In this document: piece by piece, positions 44,121 through 53,138 of the stretch
Numbering within the stretch: position 1 is the first letter of the stretch
Layout of the letters: every line of letters begins with the position of its first letter
Assembly: GCF_036924525.1 (NCBI RefSeq)
Contig: NZ_JAZHRU010000001.1
Coordinates: forward strand, 1,393,001-1,457,000
Origin: Bradyrhizobium sp. AZCC 1719
GTDB taxonomy: Bacteria; Pseudomonadota; Alphaproteobacteria; Rhizobiales; Xanthobacteraceae
DNA length: 64,000 nucleotides
Reading direction: 5' to 3'
Notes under the pieces: model-generated
The model's input: the letters and a program-made list of their open reading frames with translations, nothing else
Told to the model about the DNA's origin: nothing
Databases searched by the model: none
Made by a program: the position numbers and the translations under genes

Positions 44121-45842
44121 ATGAAGCATTGGATTCGCTGGCTGCCAGGTCTCGACACCCTCCGTCGATATGAAGCGGCCTGGCTCAGGCACGATATCCT
44201 CGCCGGGCTCGCGCTGTCGGCCATGCTGGTCCCGGTTGGCATTGCCTACGCGGAGGCGTCGGGCTTGCCCGGCATCTACGGTCTGTACGCAACCATCATT
44301 CCGCTCTTTGCCTACGCATTGTTCGGCCCAAGCCGCATCCTCGTCCTCGGACCGGACTCAGCTCTTGTAGCTATCATCCTTGGCGTTGTCGTTCCGTTGT
44401 CTGGCGGGGATCCCGTCCGTGCGGCGGCCTTGGCCGGCATGATGGCAATCGTTTCCGGGGCGGTATGCATTCTGGCAGGCATCGCGCGCCTGGGCTTTGT
44501 GACCGAGCTGCTCTCCAAGCCGATACGCTACGGCTATATGAATGGAATTGCATTGACCGCATTGATCAGCCAACTGCCAAAGCTGTTCGGCTTCTCGATC
44601 GAGAGCGAAGGATCTTTGCGGAGCTTGTGGGCGGTCGCCGGTGCCTTCCTTGAAGGAAAGACCAACTGGGTGGCCTTCGGGATTGGGCTCGGCACGTTGA
44701 CGGCTATCCTGCTGCTCCAGAAATACAAGCGGCTGCCAGGCATTCTGATTGCAGTCGTCGGGGCAACCGCCGCCGTCGCTGCGCTGGACCTTACGGCACG
44801 TTACAGCGTGGCTGTTCTGGGTCCTCTTGCGCAGGGTCTGCCGGGTTTCGCCGTTCCCTGGATCGGCCCCGCCGATATAGTCCCGGTGCTGATCGGCGGT
44901 TGTGCGATCGCGATGGTATCTTTTGCTGATACCAGCGTGCTTTCGCGGGCCTATGCCGCACGGTTGGGCGTTCATGTCGATCCCAACCAGGAGATGGTGG
45001 CGCTCGGCGCCGCCAATCTGGCAACCGGTCTTTTTCAAGGTTTTCCGATCAGCAGCAGCAGTTCGCGTACGCCGGTTGCGGAAGCCGCCGGCGCCCACAC
45101 TCAACTGACCTGCATCGTTGGTGCGCTTGCCATCGCTTTCCTTCTGCTGGTGGCACCCAACCTGCTTCAGTATTTGCCCAACGCTGCGTTGGCCGCTGTC
45201 GTCATCGCCGCTGCGATCAGCTTGATTGAGGTTACCGACCTCAAGCGGATCTATCGCATTCAGCCGTGGGAGTTCTGGCTATCGATCTTCTGCTTTGCCG
45301 GCGTTGTCGCGCTCGGAGTGATTCCGGGAATAGGTCTGGCAATCGCCATCGCCATCGCCGAATTTCTATGGGACGCCTGGCGCCCGCACTCCGCCGTATT
45401 GGGGCGCGCCGACGGCGTCAAAGGTTATCACGACATCACGAGATATCCGGATGCACGCCAGATCCCCGGGCTGGTTCTGTTTCGGTGGGATGCGCCCCTG
45501 TTCTTCGCCAACGCTGAATTTTTCAAGGAGCGCGCTCTGGACGCGGTTGCGAAATCACCGACGCCGGTCCGTTGGCTAGTCGTTGCGGCGGAGCCGGTCA
45601 CCGGCGTTGACGTCACCGCCGGCGATACGCTCGCCGTATTGGACGAGACGTTGCACGCACAGGGTATCGAGCTTTGTTTTGCCGAACTCAAGGATCCCGT
45701 AAAGGACAAGCTGAAGAAATTCGGACTATTGGCGCAGCTTGGCGAGAATTGCTTTTTCCCAACCGTCGGCGCAGCCGTTTCCGGCTACCTGGAAGTCCAT
45801 GACGTAGAGTGGGAGGACTGGGAAGACCGAGCCAAACGTTAG
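44121..45842 (+). CDS. SulP-family anion transporter with STAS domain
   Basis: A 573-residue protein. The N-terminal GLALSAMLVPVGIAYAEASGLPGIYGLYATII block is the SulP signature, followed by about 12 hydrophobic helices, VSFADTSVLSRAYAARLG and QGFPISSSSSRTPVAEAAGA. Residues about 430-560 form a cytoplasmic STAS domain (PDARQIPGLVLFRWDAPLFF..). It imports sulfate, bicarbonate or dicarboxylate; which one is not decided by sequence. Confidence 0.9.
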   Translation: MKHWIRWLPGLDTLRRYEAAWLRHDILAGLALSAMLVPVGIAYAEASGLPGIYGLYATIIPLFAYALFGPSRILVLGPDSALVAIILGVVVPLSGGDPVRAAALAGMMAIVSGAVCILAGIARLGFVTELLSKPIRYGYMNGIALTALISQLPKLFGFSIESEGSLRSLWAVAGAFLEGKTNWVAFGIGLGTLTAILLLQKYKRLPGILIAVVGATAAVAALDLTARYSVAVLGPLAQGLPGFAVPWIGPADIVPVLIGGCAIAMVSFADTSVLSRAYAARLGVHVDPNQEMVALGAANLATGLFQGFPISSSSSRTPVAEAAGAHTQLTCIVGALAIAFLLLVAPNLLQYLPNAALAAVVIAAAISLIEVTDLKRIYRIQPWEFWLSIFCFAGVVALGVIPGIGLAIAIAIAEFLWDAWRPHSAVLGRADGVKGYHDITRYPDARQIPGLVLFRWDAPLFFANAEFFKERALDAVAKSPTPVRWLVVAAEPVTGVDVTAGDTLAVLDETLHAQGIELCFAELKDPVKDKLKKFGLLAQLGENCFFPTVGAAVSGYLEVHDVEWEDWEDRAKR

Positions 45843-45851
45843 GGGAGATTC

Positions 45852-45957
45852 CCTCACCTCATGGTGAGGAGCCGCGACAGCGGCGTCCCGAACCATGCAG
45901 GCCCGGCTGGCGGCCTCATCCTTCGAGACGCGCGTTCCGCGCTCCTCAGGATGAGGG
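45852..45957. repeat. REP-like inverted repeat (class B), copy 3 (inverted)
   Basis: CTCATGGTGAGGAGCCGCGA and CGTCCCGAACCATG face CATCCTTCGAGACGCGCGTT and CGCTCCTCAGGATGAGG. It is the same element as 11047 and 28816 in reverse order. Confidence 0.8.
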
Positions 45958-45979
45958 GCGACCACCGAAACTCCCCGAA

Positions 45980-46465
45980 CTAAAACTCCCCATGTCCCTG
46001 CGGATCTACCAGCCGGTTGATCCGCTGGGCTGCGGCCATGGCAAAACGCACCGTCATCGATTTGCGCGTGGCGGCCGGCAGGCGATGCTCGGGCGCCTCG
46101 CAATGCAGGTGTGCGCCATAGGCGTCGGCGATGATCAGGCCGGTGTCTTGCGGGAAGATCTTGCACGGCAAATCCTGCGTGAAGGCAAAGAACAGCCGGT
46201 CGCAATGCATCCGGTATTCCTGCCATTTCTGGTCGGCGCGCAGATCTTCCACTGACGACTTGATCTCGACGATCCAGATCTCGCCCTTCTCGTTCAGCGC
46301 CACCAGGTCGGCACGCCGGCCCGACGGTAGCGGCAATTCGCTGACGCACGAGAAGCCCAGCGACCGTAACAGCCGCGCGGTGCCGCGCGCGATCGTCAGC
46401 GCCGTCTCCGACTGACGACGGTCGGGCGGAGGCACAAGGCTGATGTGGCGGGCGGGTGATTCCAT
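45980..46465 (-). CDS. mmcB: MmcB-family DNA repair protein
   Basis: A 161-residue protein with a PD-(D/E)XK-like nuclease core: GRRADLVALNEKGEIWIVEI followed by KSS, then DLRADQKWQEYRMHCDRLFF and the conserved PCKIFPQDTGLIIADAYGAH. MmcB is a DNA damage-induced protein in alphaproteobacteria. Start at 46465 (MESPARHISLVPPPDRRQSE). Confidence 0.85.
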   Translation of the reverse strand: MESPARHISLVPPPDRRQSETALTIARGTARLLRSLGFSCVSELPLPSGRRADLVALNEKGEIWIVEIKSSVEDLRADQKWQEYRMHCDRLFFAFTQDLPCKIFPQDTGLIIADAYGAHLHCEAPEHRLPAATRKSMTVRFAMAAAQRINRLVDPQGHGEF

Positions 46466-46546
46466 GACGCTCGAACTTTAGCCGATTCCGGGCCACGTGG
46501 TCGAGGATACGCTGAAGGCGCAGATCAAGCGGTAGGTTATGCAGCT

Positions 46547-46626
46547 GTCATTCCGGGATGGTCCGTAGGACCAGACCCGGAATCTCGAGATTCCGGGTTC
46601 GGCTCTCCGAGCCGCCCCGGAATGAC
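46547..46626. repeat. GTCATTCCGGGATGG palindrome (class F), copy 1
   Basis: GTCATTCCGGGATGGTCCGT..ACCCGGAATCTCGAGATTCC, with arms facing GCCGCCCCGGAATGAC at the right end. It also contains the hairpin CGGAATCTCGAGATTCCG. The other copy is at 53671-53751. Confidence 0.85.
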
Positions 46627-46635
46627 GGACCCAAC

Positions 46636-47469
46636 TCAGAGGTGCCGGCCCATCGCGAGCTGGTAGATCGTCACCAGAACTTCGAACAGGATCAGCAGCA
46701 CGATAATCACTTCGAGCCGAAGCGAGCGACGCGTGTCGATGATATCGGTCAACACCTGCGCGCTCTCGGCAATGACGGCGAGCTTGCTGTTCAGCGATTC
46801 CGCACGCTCATTGAGCTCGTACTCGTCTTCCAGCCGGGCATACAGCCGCTCCAAATGCGGCTTGTCCCAGAGCACGTCGGGTTTCTCTTCCACCTCGACC
46901 GGCCCCGACACCCGATGCCGCACCAGAAGCGCGCTGCCGATATTTTTCAGGATCGAGCGACGGCTGCCACGCATACGCCCGCTCAGCGCCAGTTCCCGCG
47001 CGAACGGTTCGGTCGTATCGAATACGCTGGCAACCTCGCGTTCGTGCCGAGCCAGAACGACGCTCTTCGCCAGAGCCTCGCCGACCAGAATCAGCCGCTC
47101 GGGCGAAAGGCTTTGCAGGCAGATCGGCCCGCCGGGTGGAATCTGGTCCTCCCTTTCGGGGGCCAACTCGACGATTGCGATTTCCTCGTCACGCCGTGCA
47201 AACTTGCCCGTCATGCGCTTGTCAAGGCCGCGAAGGAATTCCTCTTCCTCCAGCGCGTTCAGTCCGATCAGGACCACCACGCCATAGCGGAAGAGAATCG
47301 CGACGCCATTCTCGTTGACGCGAAACGCAAGCGGTGTGGTGGCAAGGACATCGCTGCGCTCAAGGCCCGACGTATTCAGGCGATCGCTGACAAAGAAGGC
47401 GCGAGCCGTGGTGCGAGGCCCGACCAGCGACGATGTAGAAGCCTTATTCGATGCAGAATCCTGGCTCAT
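46636..47469 (-). CDS. DUF155/RMD1-family membrane protein
   Basis: A 277-residue protein from the ATG at 47469 (MSQDSASNKASTSSLVGPRT). The frame extends to 47541 but the added part is unlikely. Residues 70-230 form the DUF155 core: AILFRYGVVVLIGLNALEEE, PERLILVGEALAKSVVLARH, and SILKNIGSALLVRHRVSGPV. A coiled-coil-like region and one C-terminal transmembrane helix (LEVIIVLLILFEVLVTIYQL) follow. The eukaryotic RMND1 proteins of this family act in mitochondria; the bacterial role is not known. Confidence 0.85.
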   Translation of the reverse strand: MSQDSASNKASTSSLVGPRTTARAFFVSDRLNTSGLERSDVLATTPLAFRVNENGVAILFRYGVVVLIGLNALEEEEFLRGLDKRMTGKFARRDEEIAIVELAPEREDQIPPGGPICLQSLSPERLILVGEALAKSVVLARHEREVASVFDTTEPFARELALSGRMRGSRRSILKNIGSALLVRHRVSGPVEVEEKPDVLWDKPHLERLYARLEDEYELNERAESLNSKLAVIAESAQVLTDIIDTRRSLRLEVIIVLLILFEVLVTIYQLAMGRHL

Positions 47470-47643
47470 GGAAATCCCAACTGCCGAACCCCGAAACTGG
47501 CCGGCGAAGGCGAAACAAGACCTCGCACCCCAACCCGTCACACGACGCGCAACCCTATCACGGAGCCGTGCGGATCACAGCCGGTTGCAAGATGATCGCA
47601 AACCCCGTGTTGACGACCTTCCGGGGATGAATATGTTCCCCAG

Positions 47644-48324
47644 ATGGAAAACAGAACCGATACCCAGGCCGAGAACCAGGCGAAGGCCGGCGCGATGATC
47701 GTGCCGGTGACGCTATTCGAGCAGAACTGCACCATCATCTGGCACGAGCCTTCCAAGAAAGCCGTGGTGGTCGATCCCGGCGGGGACGTTCCCAAAATTC
47801 TGGAGGCTATCAAGCAGACCGGCGTTACGGTCGAGAAGATCTGGCTGACGCACGGCCATATCGATCATGTCGGCGGCGCCGCCGATTTGCGTGACGCGCT
47901 GCAGGTCAAGATCGAGGGTCCGCATATCGCCGATAAATTCCTGCTCGACAACGTCGTCTCGAGCGGCGAGCGCTTCGGCATCACCGGGGTGCGCAATTTC
48001 GGGCCCGACCGCTGGCTCGACGAAGGCGATCAGGTCTCGATCGGCGAACTCACCTTCGACATCCTGCACTGCCCCGGCCACTCGCCGGGCAGCGTCGTGT
48101 TCTTCAACAAGGAATTGCGCTTCGCCCATGTCGGCGACGTGCTGTTCAACGGATCGGTCGGGCGCACCGATCTGCCCGGCGGCAGCCACGCCACGCTGAT
48201 CAATTCGATCAAGGAAAAGCTGTTGCCGCTCGGCGACGACGTCGGCTTCATCTGCGGCCATGGCGCCGGCTCCAGCCTCGGTCAGGAGCGGCTGACCAAT
48301 CCGTTCCTCACAGACGAGATGTGA
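47644..48324 (+). CDS. MBL-fold metallo-hydrolase (glyoxalase II-like)
   Basis: A 226-residue protein with the metal motif THGHIDHVGG and further ligands HCPGHSPGSVVFF, HVGDVLFNGSVGRTD and the C-terminal ICGHGAGSS. An N-terminal segment (EQNCTIIWHEPSKKAVVVDP) gives the standard beta-lactamase fold entry. Family members hydrolyse thioesters such as S-lactoylglutathione; the substrate here is uncertain. It is divergent from the DUF155 gene. Confidence 0.88.
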   Translation: MENRTDTQAENQAKAGAMIVPVTLFEQNCTIIWHEPSKKAVVVDPGGDVPKILEAIKQTGVTVEKIWLTHGHIDHVGGAADLRDALQVKIEGPHIADKFLLDNVVSSGERFGITGVRNFGPDRWLDEGDQVSIGELTFDILHCPGHSPGSVVFFNKELRFAHVGDVLFNGSVGRTDLPGGSHATLINSIKEKLLPLGDDVGFICGHGAGSSLGQERLTNPFLTDEM

Positions 48325-48358
48325 GCGGAAATTGTCCGGCTGACGCTGTGATGTCCGG

Positions 48359-49570
48359 CTACTTCATCAAGCCTGCGGCCGTCAGCGCGCGGGTGATGAC
48401 GCTGCCGACATCGATGCCGCGGCGCTTCGGTTCGCGCGGCGCCGGCTTGTGTTCGCGAACCGGCTTGTGGGTCCTCGACCAGAGTCTTGCGGCGATATCG
48501 GACGACTGCAGGGACTCCGTGGCGGCCGACGGAACGATCTTCGGCGCCTGCGCCGGCCTGGCCGCTTCGCTGGCCGGACTGACGCGCTCGGTCAGGCCGA
48601 AAAAATTTGCGATGTGATACGACGAGGAAATTCCCGCCTCGATCAGGAACGCACCTTCCGCGCCGTAGCGCTCGTCATTGCCGGCAAGCCCCAGCGGCGT
48701 ACCGTGGGCCATATCGGTGATGGTATAGGACTCCACGACGGTCTCGCCGTCTTCATTCCACCAGACTTCGCGCGGATGGCCGTCGACGTCTCCCGTCGAC
48801 ATCGGCGCCGCCGGCAGGCTGTGGACGTCGAGCCACTGCTTGACGATCTCATTGGCGTTGCCCGGGTTGACGGTGCGATCGGCGCTGCCGTGCCACACCG
48901 ACACTTTCGGCCATGGTCCCCTGTGCTTGGAGGCCTTGCGCACGAAATCGCCCAGCTTGCCGGCGGGGCGCGACGTCGACTGCATCATGCCGCCGAGCGC
49001 TTCGCGGACATTGCTGGCGATACCGTAGGGCAGACCGGCGATGATGGCGCCGCCCGCAAACACGTCCGGATAGGTCGCCAACATCACCGAGGTCATCGCG
49101 CCGCCGGCGGAAAGCCCGGTAATGAAGATGCGGCGCGAATCGATCTTGTGATCGGCGACCATCCGCGCGACCATCTGACGGATCGAAGAGGCCTCGCCGC
49201 GGCCGCGCGCGATGTCGCCCGGATTGAACCAGTTGAAACAGGTGTTGGCGTTGTTCGACGCCTGCTGCTCGGGCATCAGCAACGCAAACCCGTAGCGCTT
49301 GGCGAGCGTCGACCAGCCGGTGCCGAAGTCGTAACCGGCCGCGGTCTGGCCGCAGCCATGCAGCACGACGACAAGGGCGCGTGCGGGCAGCAATTGCTCC
49401 GGCACGAAAGCGAACATTTTGAGCGCACCGGGATTGGTGCCGAATCCGCTGATTTCGACGAGCGGACTGCCGGCCCCGGGCAACTTGCTTCGGCCATAGA
49501 TTCCCAGGCCATTGAACCCGTTCAGCTTCGGGAAATGGCGCAAGAATTCGACGTTCTTGGCGAGGGACAA
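48359..49570 (-). CDS. PHB-depolymerase-type esterase without signal peptide
   Basis: A 403-residue protein. The esterase core has VVVLHGCGQTAAGYDFGTGW, the lipase box GLSAGGAMTS, VSVWHGSADRTVNPGNANEI and TDMAHGTPLG. These features match the extracellular PHB depolymerase/feruloyl esterase family, but the N-terminus (MSLAKNVEFLRHFPKLNGFN) is not a signal peptide, so it may be intracellular or exported otherwise. The C-terminal tail (residues 340-390) is Ala/Pro/Arg-rich and has no homology that I recognise. Confidence 0.85.
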   Translation of the reverse strand: MSLAKNVEFLRHFPKLNGFNGLGIYGRSKLPGAGSPLVEISGFGTNPGALKMFAFVPEQLLPARALVVVLHGCGQTAAGYDFGTGWSTLAKRYGFALLMPEQQASNNANTCFNWFNPGDIARGRGEASSIRQMVARMVADHKIDSRRIFITGLSAGGAMTSVMLATYPDVFAGGAIIAGLPYGIASNVREALGGMMQSTSRPAGKLGDFVRKASKHRGPWPKVSVWHGSADRTVNPGNANEIVKQWLDVHSLPAAPMSTGDVDGHPREVWWNEDGETVVESYTITDMAHGTPLGLAGNDERYGAEGAFLIEAGISSSYHIANFFGLTERVSPASEAARPAQAPKIVPSAATESLQSSDIAARLWSRTHKPVREHKPAPREPKRRGIDVGSVITRALTAAGLMK

Positions 49571-49697
49571 CGACAGACTCCTGGGGCGATTCTTCTTAAC
49601 TCATGCTACCCAGAACAGATAGTTGCTGCACTGCAAAATAAAAAGACCGTGCACTGTCATTCCCCACAATCAAATTTTGGCAGTTGACGTTAATTTG

Positions 49698-49884
49698 TCA
49701 TCCTGTGATCCGACGCATCCATGTCAGGAATGCGGCGCAGGCGATGATCGACAATGCAAACAGTGCGGCAGCCGCAAGCGGCGCCGGCCACGCCGGCTTG
49801 GCAGATTCGATGGCCAAGAATACCGCGCCGATGGCGGCCACGATCAAGCCGGTCGACGGTGGAGCGAACCGAAACGCTGATCAT
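49698..49884 (-). pseudogene. Frameshifted small membrane protein gene
   Basis: On the minus strand MISVSVRSTVDRL begins at 49884, and a second frame, offset by one base, continues IVAAIGAVFLAIESAKPAWP, then APLAAAALFALSIIACAAFL and TWMRRITG to the TGA at 49698-49700. Removing one base near 49847 joins the two into a 61-residue protein with two hydrophobic segments. The 187 bp span is not a multiple of 3. It is either a decayed gene or a sequencing error. The rest of 49571-50151 shows no other gene. Confidence 0.35.
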
Positions 49885-50151
49885 GCTGTCGATGGCAAAG
49901 GAGACTGGAGCGTCAGTCTCCAGCGCGCTCAATTCTGACGTTGCTCGCAAGGGCCGCGCGCGCCGCCCGCACCGGGAAGTAACCGAACAAGAGAAAAGCA
50001 AGCACCCACGAATTCCGGGCTGCGGCATGTCGCTGACTTTGCGCGACTACCATGCGCTGCCCGCCCCGCTTCGAGGATTGCCTTGCCCTTTCCCTCCCCG
50101 TAGGTTTGATCCCGAGCAATTCAAAGAACAAGTATCCGGAGAGGAACACGC

Positions 50152-51393
50152 ATGGCACGCCTGAAATTCGGAGCCTTTCTCGCCCCGCATCATCCGATCG
50201 GCGAGCATCCGCTGCTGCAATTCCGCCGCGACCTCGACTTCGTCGAACAGCTCGACACGCTCGGCTTCGACGAATTCTGGTGCGGCGAGCACCATTCCTC
50301 GGGCTGGGAAATGATCGCCTCGCCGGAAATGTTTCTGGCCGCTGCCGGCGAGCGCACCAAGCGCATCAAGCTCGGCACCGGCGTGATCTCGCTGCCCTAT
50401 CACCATCCTTACAATGTCGCGCAGCGCATGGTGCAGCTCGACTGGATGACCGGCGGCCGTGCCATTTTCGGCTCAGGTCCGGGCGCGCTGGCCTCCGACG
50501 CGCACACGCTCGGCATCGATCCGATGACGCAGCGCGACCGCCAGGACGAGGCGATCGCGATCATCCGCCGGCTGTTCAAGGGCGAGCGCGTCACCGCCAA
50601 GAGCGACTGGTTCACCATGCAGGACGCCGCGCTGCAGATCCTGCCGCTACAGGAGGAAATGCCGTGCGTGGTGGCGTCCATGATCTCGCCGTCGGGCATG
50701 ACGCTCGCCGGCAAATACGGCATCGGCATCATCTCGCTCGGCTCGATGTCGACGAAGGGCCTGATGTCGCTCGCGCAGCAATGGGAGTTCGCCGAGGATG
50801 CGGCGAAGAAGGCCGGCACCAGCGTGAGCCGCGCCAACTGGCGCGTGCTGCTCTCCTGGCACGTCGCCGAGACGCGCGAGCAGGCGCGGCGCGAAGCGCG
50901 TGAGGGGCTGATGCGCTGGCACAATGAATATAATGTCGGCACCTTGATGCGGCCGGGCGTCACTGCGTTCAAATCGCCCGACGAGGCCGTCGATCAGACC
51001 GCTTTCGTCGACGGCGCGGCTTCCGCCATAGGAACGCCCGACGACCTCGTCAACCTGATCAAGAACGTGATGAAACTGTCGGGCGGCGTCGGCAGCATTA
51101 TCGGCTTCGCGCATGACTGGGCGAACATCGAAGCCACGCGCCGCAGCTGGGACATGGTGGCACGCTACGTGGTGCCGGAAATCAACGGCTACATCGACAG
51201 CCTGCGCAAGTCACAGAAGTTCGTGATCGAGAACCGCGCCGTGTTCGAGCGGGCGGGCGAAGCCGTGATGGCGAAGATCCTGGGCAACGAGAAGGCCGCC
51301 GCTGCGCTCACGGAGACGGGACCCGGCCGCGTCCCGATCGCCACTGCGAACGCGCCCGATTTGCAGAAGGAAGCGGCGAAGCGGAAGGCGTAA
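50152..51393 (+). CDS. LLM-class flavin-dependent oxidoreductase
   Basis: A 413-residue bacterial luciferase-like monooxygenase. MARLKFGAFLAPHHPIGEHP starts it and GGAGAGG precedes the ATG. RIKLGTGVISLPYHHPYNVA, QLDWMTGGRAIFGSGPG and FDEFWCGEHHSSGWEM are typical family blocks. It uses reduced flavin and O2 to oxidise an organic substrate. It lies 265 bp upstream of the P450 with a repeat between, so the link is positional only. Confidence 0.9.
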   Translation: MARLKFGAFLAPHHPIGEHPLLQFRRDLDFVEQLDTLGFDEFWCGEHHSSGWEMIASPEMFLAAAGERTKRIKLGTGVISLPYHHPYNVAQRMVQLDWMTGGRAIFGSGPGALASDAHTLGIDPMTQRDRQDEAIAIIRRLFKGERVTAKSDWFTMQDAALQILPLQEEMPCVVASMISPSGMTLAGKYGIGIISLGSMSTKGLMSLAQQWEFAEDAAKKAGTSVSRANWRVLLSWHVAETREQARREAREGLMRWHNEYNVGTLMRPGVTAFKSPDEAVDQTAFVDGAASAIGTPDDLVNLIKNVMKLSGGVGSIIGFAHDWANIEATRRSWDMVARYVVPEINGYIDSLRKSQKFVIENRAVFERAGEAVMAKILGNEKAAAALTETGPGRVPIATANAPDLQKEAAKRKA

Positions 51394-51427
51394 TAGGCTT
51401 TGTGAGGGGCGACGAGATTTGTCCCCC

Positions 51428-51541
51428 GTCATTGCGAGCGAAGCGACTTGTCGCCGAAGCTCGAAGAGCGAAGGCGGAAGCAATCCATCTTCACGGCGGA
51501 AGGAAGATGATTGCTTCGTCGCTATCGTTCCTCGCAATGAC
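51428..51541. repeat. Intergenic inverted repeat (GTCATTGCGAGCGAAGCGA)
   Basis: GTCATTGCGAGCGAAGCGAC and GAAGCAATCCATCTTC face GAAGATGATTGCTTC and GTTCCTCGCAATGAC. A single copy in the window, of a widely spread rhizobial type. Confidence 0.75.
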
Positions 51542-51658
51542 AGGGGTTAGCGGCATTTTCCTTGGCGGGGGCGCCGACTTCCCGTAATTCAGGCCGCGAC
51601 AAAGCCGCTGACACGGTGGATAATACTCGCAATCCGAGGCTCAACCGGAGCAATTGCC

Positions 51659-53035
51659 ATGTCGATGCAGAGTGTGGCTTCTCCCGTCAGTATCCCGGTG
51701 CCGCCGAACCCCAAGGCGTTGAGGCACATTCCCGGTAACGAGGGGTGGCCGTTCATCGGCAACACGCTGGCGGTGCTGGCCGACCCCAAAGGACAGATTG
51801 AGAAGTCGGCCGCCAAATACGGTCTGATCTACCGCACCCATCTGTTCGGCGAGACCAGCGTGACGATGCTCGGGCCCGAGGCCAACGAGCTCGTGCTGTT
51901 CGACCAGGCGCGCCTGTTCTCCTCCACCCATGGCTGGGGACCGATCCTCGGCCTGTTGTTTCCGCGCGGGCTGATGCTGCTGGATTTTGAAGAGCACCGC
52001 CTGCACCGCCGCGCACTGTCGGTCGCGTTCAAGTCGGGGCCGATGAAGTCCTACCTCGTCGATCTCGACCGCGGCATTGCCGCGCGGGTCAAGCAGTGGA
52101 AGGCGCAGCCGGGCGAGATGCTGGTGTATCCGGCGATGAAGCAGCTCACGCTCGATCTGGCGGCGACGTCGTTCCTCGGCGCCGAGATCGGGCCTGAGGT
52201 CGACGAGATCACCCGCGCCTTCATCGACATGGTGGCCGCCGCGGTGGCGCCGATCCGGCGGCCGCTGCCGTTCACGCAGATGGGCCGCGGCGTTGCGGGC
52301 CGCAAGCGGATCGTTGCCTACTTCGCCGAGCAGATTCCGATCCGCCGCGCGCGTGGCGGCGGCGATGACCTGTTCTCGCAGCTATGTCAGGCGACGCACG
52401 AGAACGGCGCGCTGCTGTCGACTCAGGACATCATCGACCACATGAGCTTTCTGATGATGGCGGCGCATGACACGCTGACATCGTCGCTGACCTCCTTTGT
52501 TGGCGAGCTTGCCGCCCACCCCGAATGGCAGCAGCAGTTGCGCGAGGAAGTCAAAGGCCTGGGCATCGAGGCCAACGATCCCTCCAGCATCGACAATCTC
52601 GAAAAGATGCCGCTGTCGGAAATGGCGTTCAAGGAGGCGCTGCGGCTGAAGCCGCCGGTGCCGTCGATGCCGCGCCGCGCGGTGCGCGGCTTTTCGTTTA
52701 AGGGGTACGACGTTCCCGCCGGCACGCTGGTCGGCGTCAACCCGCTGTTCACGCACCATATGCCGGAGATCTGGCTTGAGCCGGACAAGTTCGATCCGAT
52801 GCGTTTCTCCGACGAGGCGCAGCGCACCCGCCACCGTTTCGCCTGGGTGCCGTTCGGCGGCGGCGCGCATATGTGCCTCGGCCTGCACTTCGCCTACATG
52901 CAGGCGAAGACCTTTGCGCGGCATTTCCTGCAGAATCTCGAAGTGTCGCTGGAGCCCGGCTACAAGGCGAACTGGCAGATGTGGCCGATCCCGAAACCGC
53001 GGGACGGGCTGCGGGTGGTGGTGAAGGCGGTTTAG
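51659..53035 (+). CDS. Cytochrome P450
   Basis: A 458-residue soluble P450 beginning MSMQSVASPVSIPVPPNPKA. The I-helix oxygen region is LMMAAHDTLTSS, in place of the usual AGxDT. The ExxR motif is in MAFKEALRLKPPVPSM. The haem-binding loop FGGGAHMCLG has Cys406. No membrane anchor and no ferredoxin partner gene is adjacent, so it must use shared redox partners. Overall resemblance is to CYP120/CYP26-type enzymes (inference), which act on retinoid-like or terpenoid substrates. Confidence 0.9.
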   Translation: MSMQSVASPVSIPVPPNPKALRHIPGNEGWPFIGNTLAVLADPKGQIEKSAAKYGLIYRTHLFGETSVTMLGPEANELVLFDQARLFSSTHGWGPILGLLFPRGLMLLDFEEHRLHRRALSVAFKSGPMKSYLVDLDRGIAARVKQWKAQPGEMLVYPAMKQLTLDLAATSFLGAEIGPEVDEITRAFIDMVAAAVAPIRRPLPFTQMGRGVAGRKRIVAYFAEQIPIRRARGGGDDLFSQLCQATHENGALLSTQDIIDHMSFLMMAAHDTLTSSLTSFVGELAAHPEWQQQLREEVKGLGIEANDPSSIDNLEKMPLSEMAFKEALRLKPPVPSMPRRAVRGFSFKGYDVPAGTLVGVNPLFTHHMPEIWLEPDKFDPMRFSDEAQRTRHRFAWVPFGGGAHMCLGLHFAYMQAKTFARHFLQNLEVSLEPGYKANWQMWPIPKPRDGLRVVVKAV

Positions 53036-53044
53036 ATTGGGCGC

Positions 53045-53130
53045 GTAGGGTGGGCAAAGCGCAGCGTGCCCACCATTCTAAGTCACGAATTCGGAAAGAT
53101 GGTGGGCGCGCTTCGCTTTGCCCACCCTAC
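53045..53130. repeat. Class D palindrome, copy 3
   Basis: GTAGGGTGGGCAAAGCGCAG with CGTGCCCACCATTC faces GATGGTGGGCGCGCTTCGCT with TTGCCCACCCTAC. It separates the convergent P450 and cupin genes. Confidence 0.85.
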
Positions 53131-53138
53131 GATTTGCC

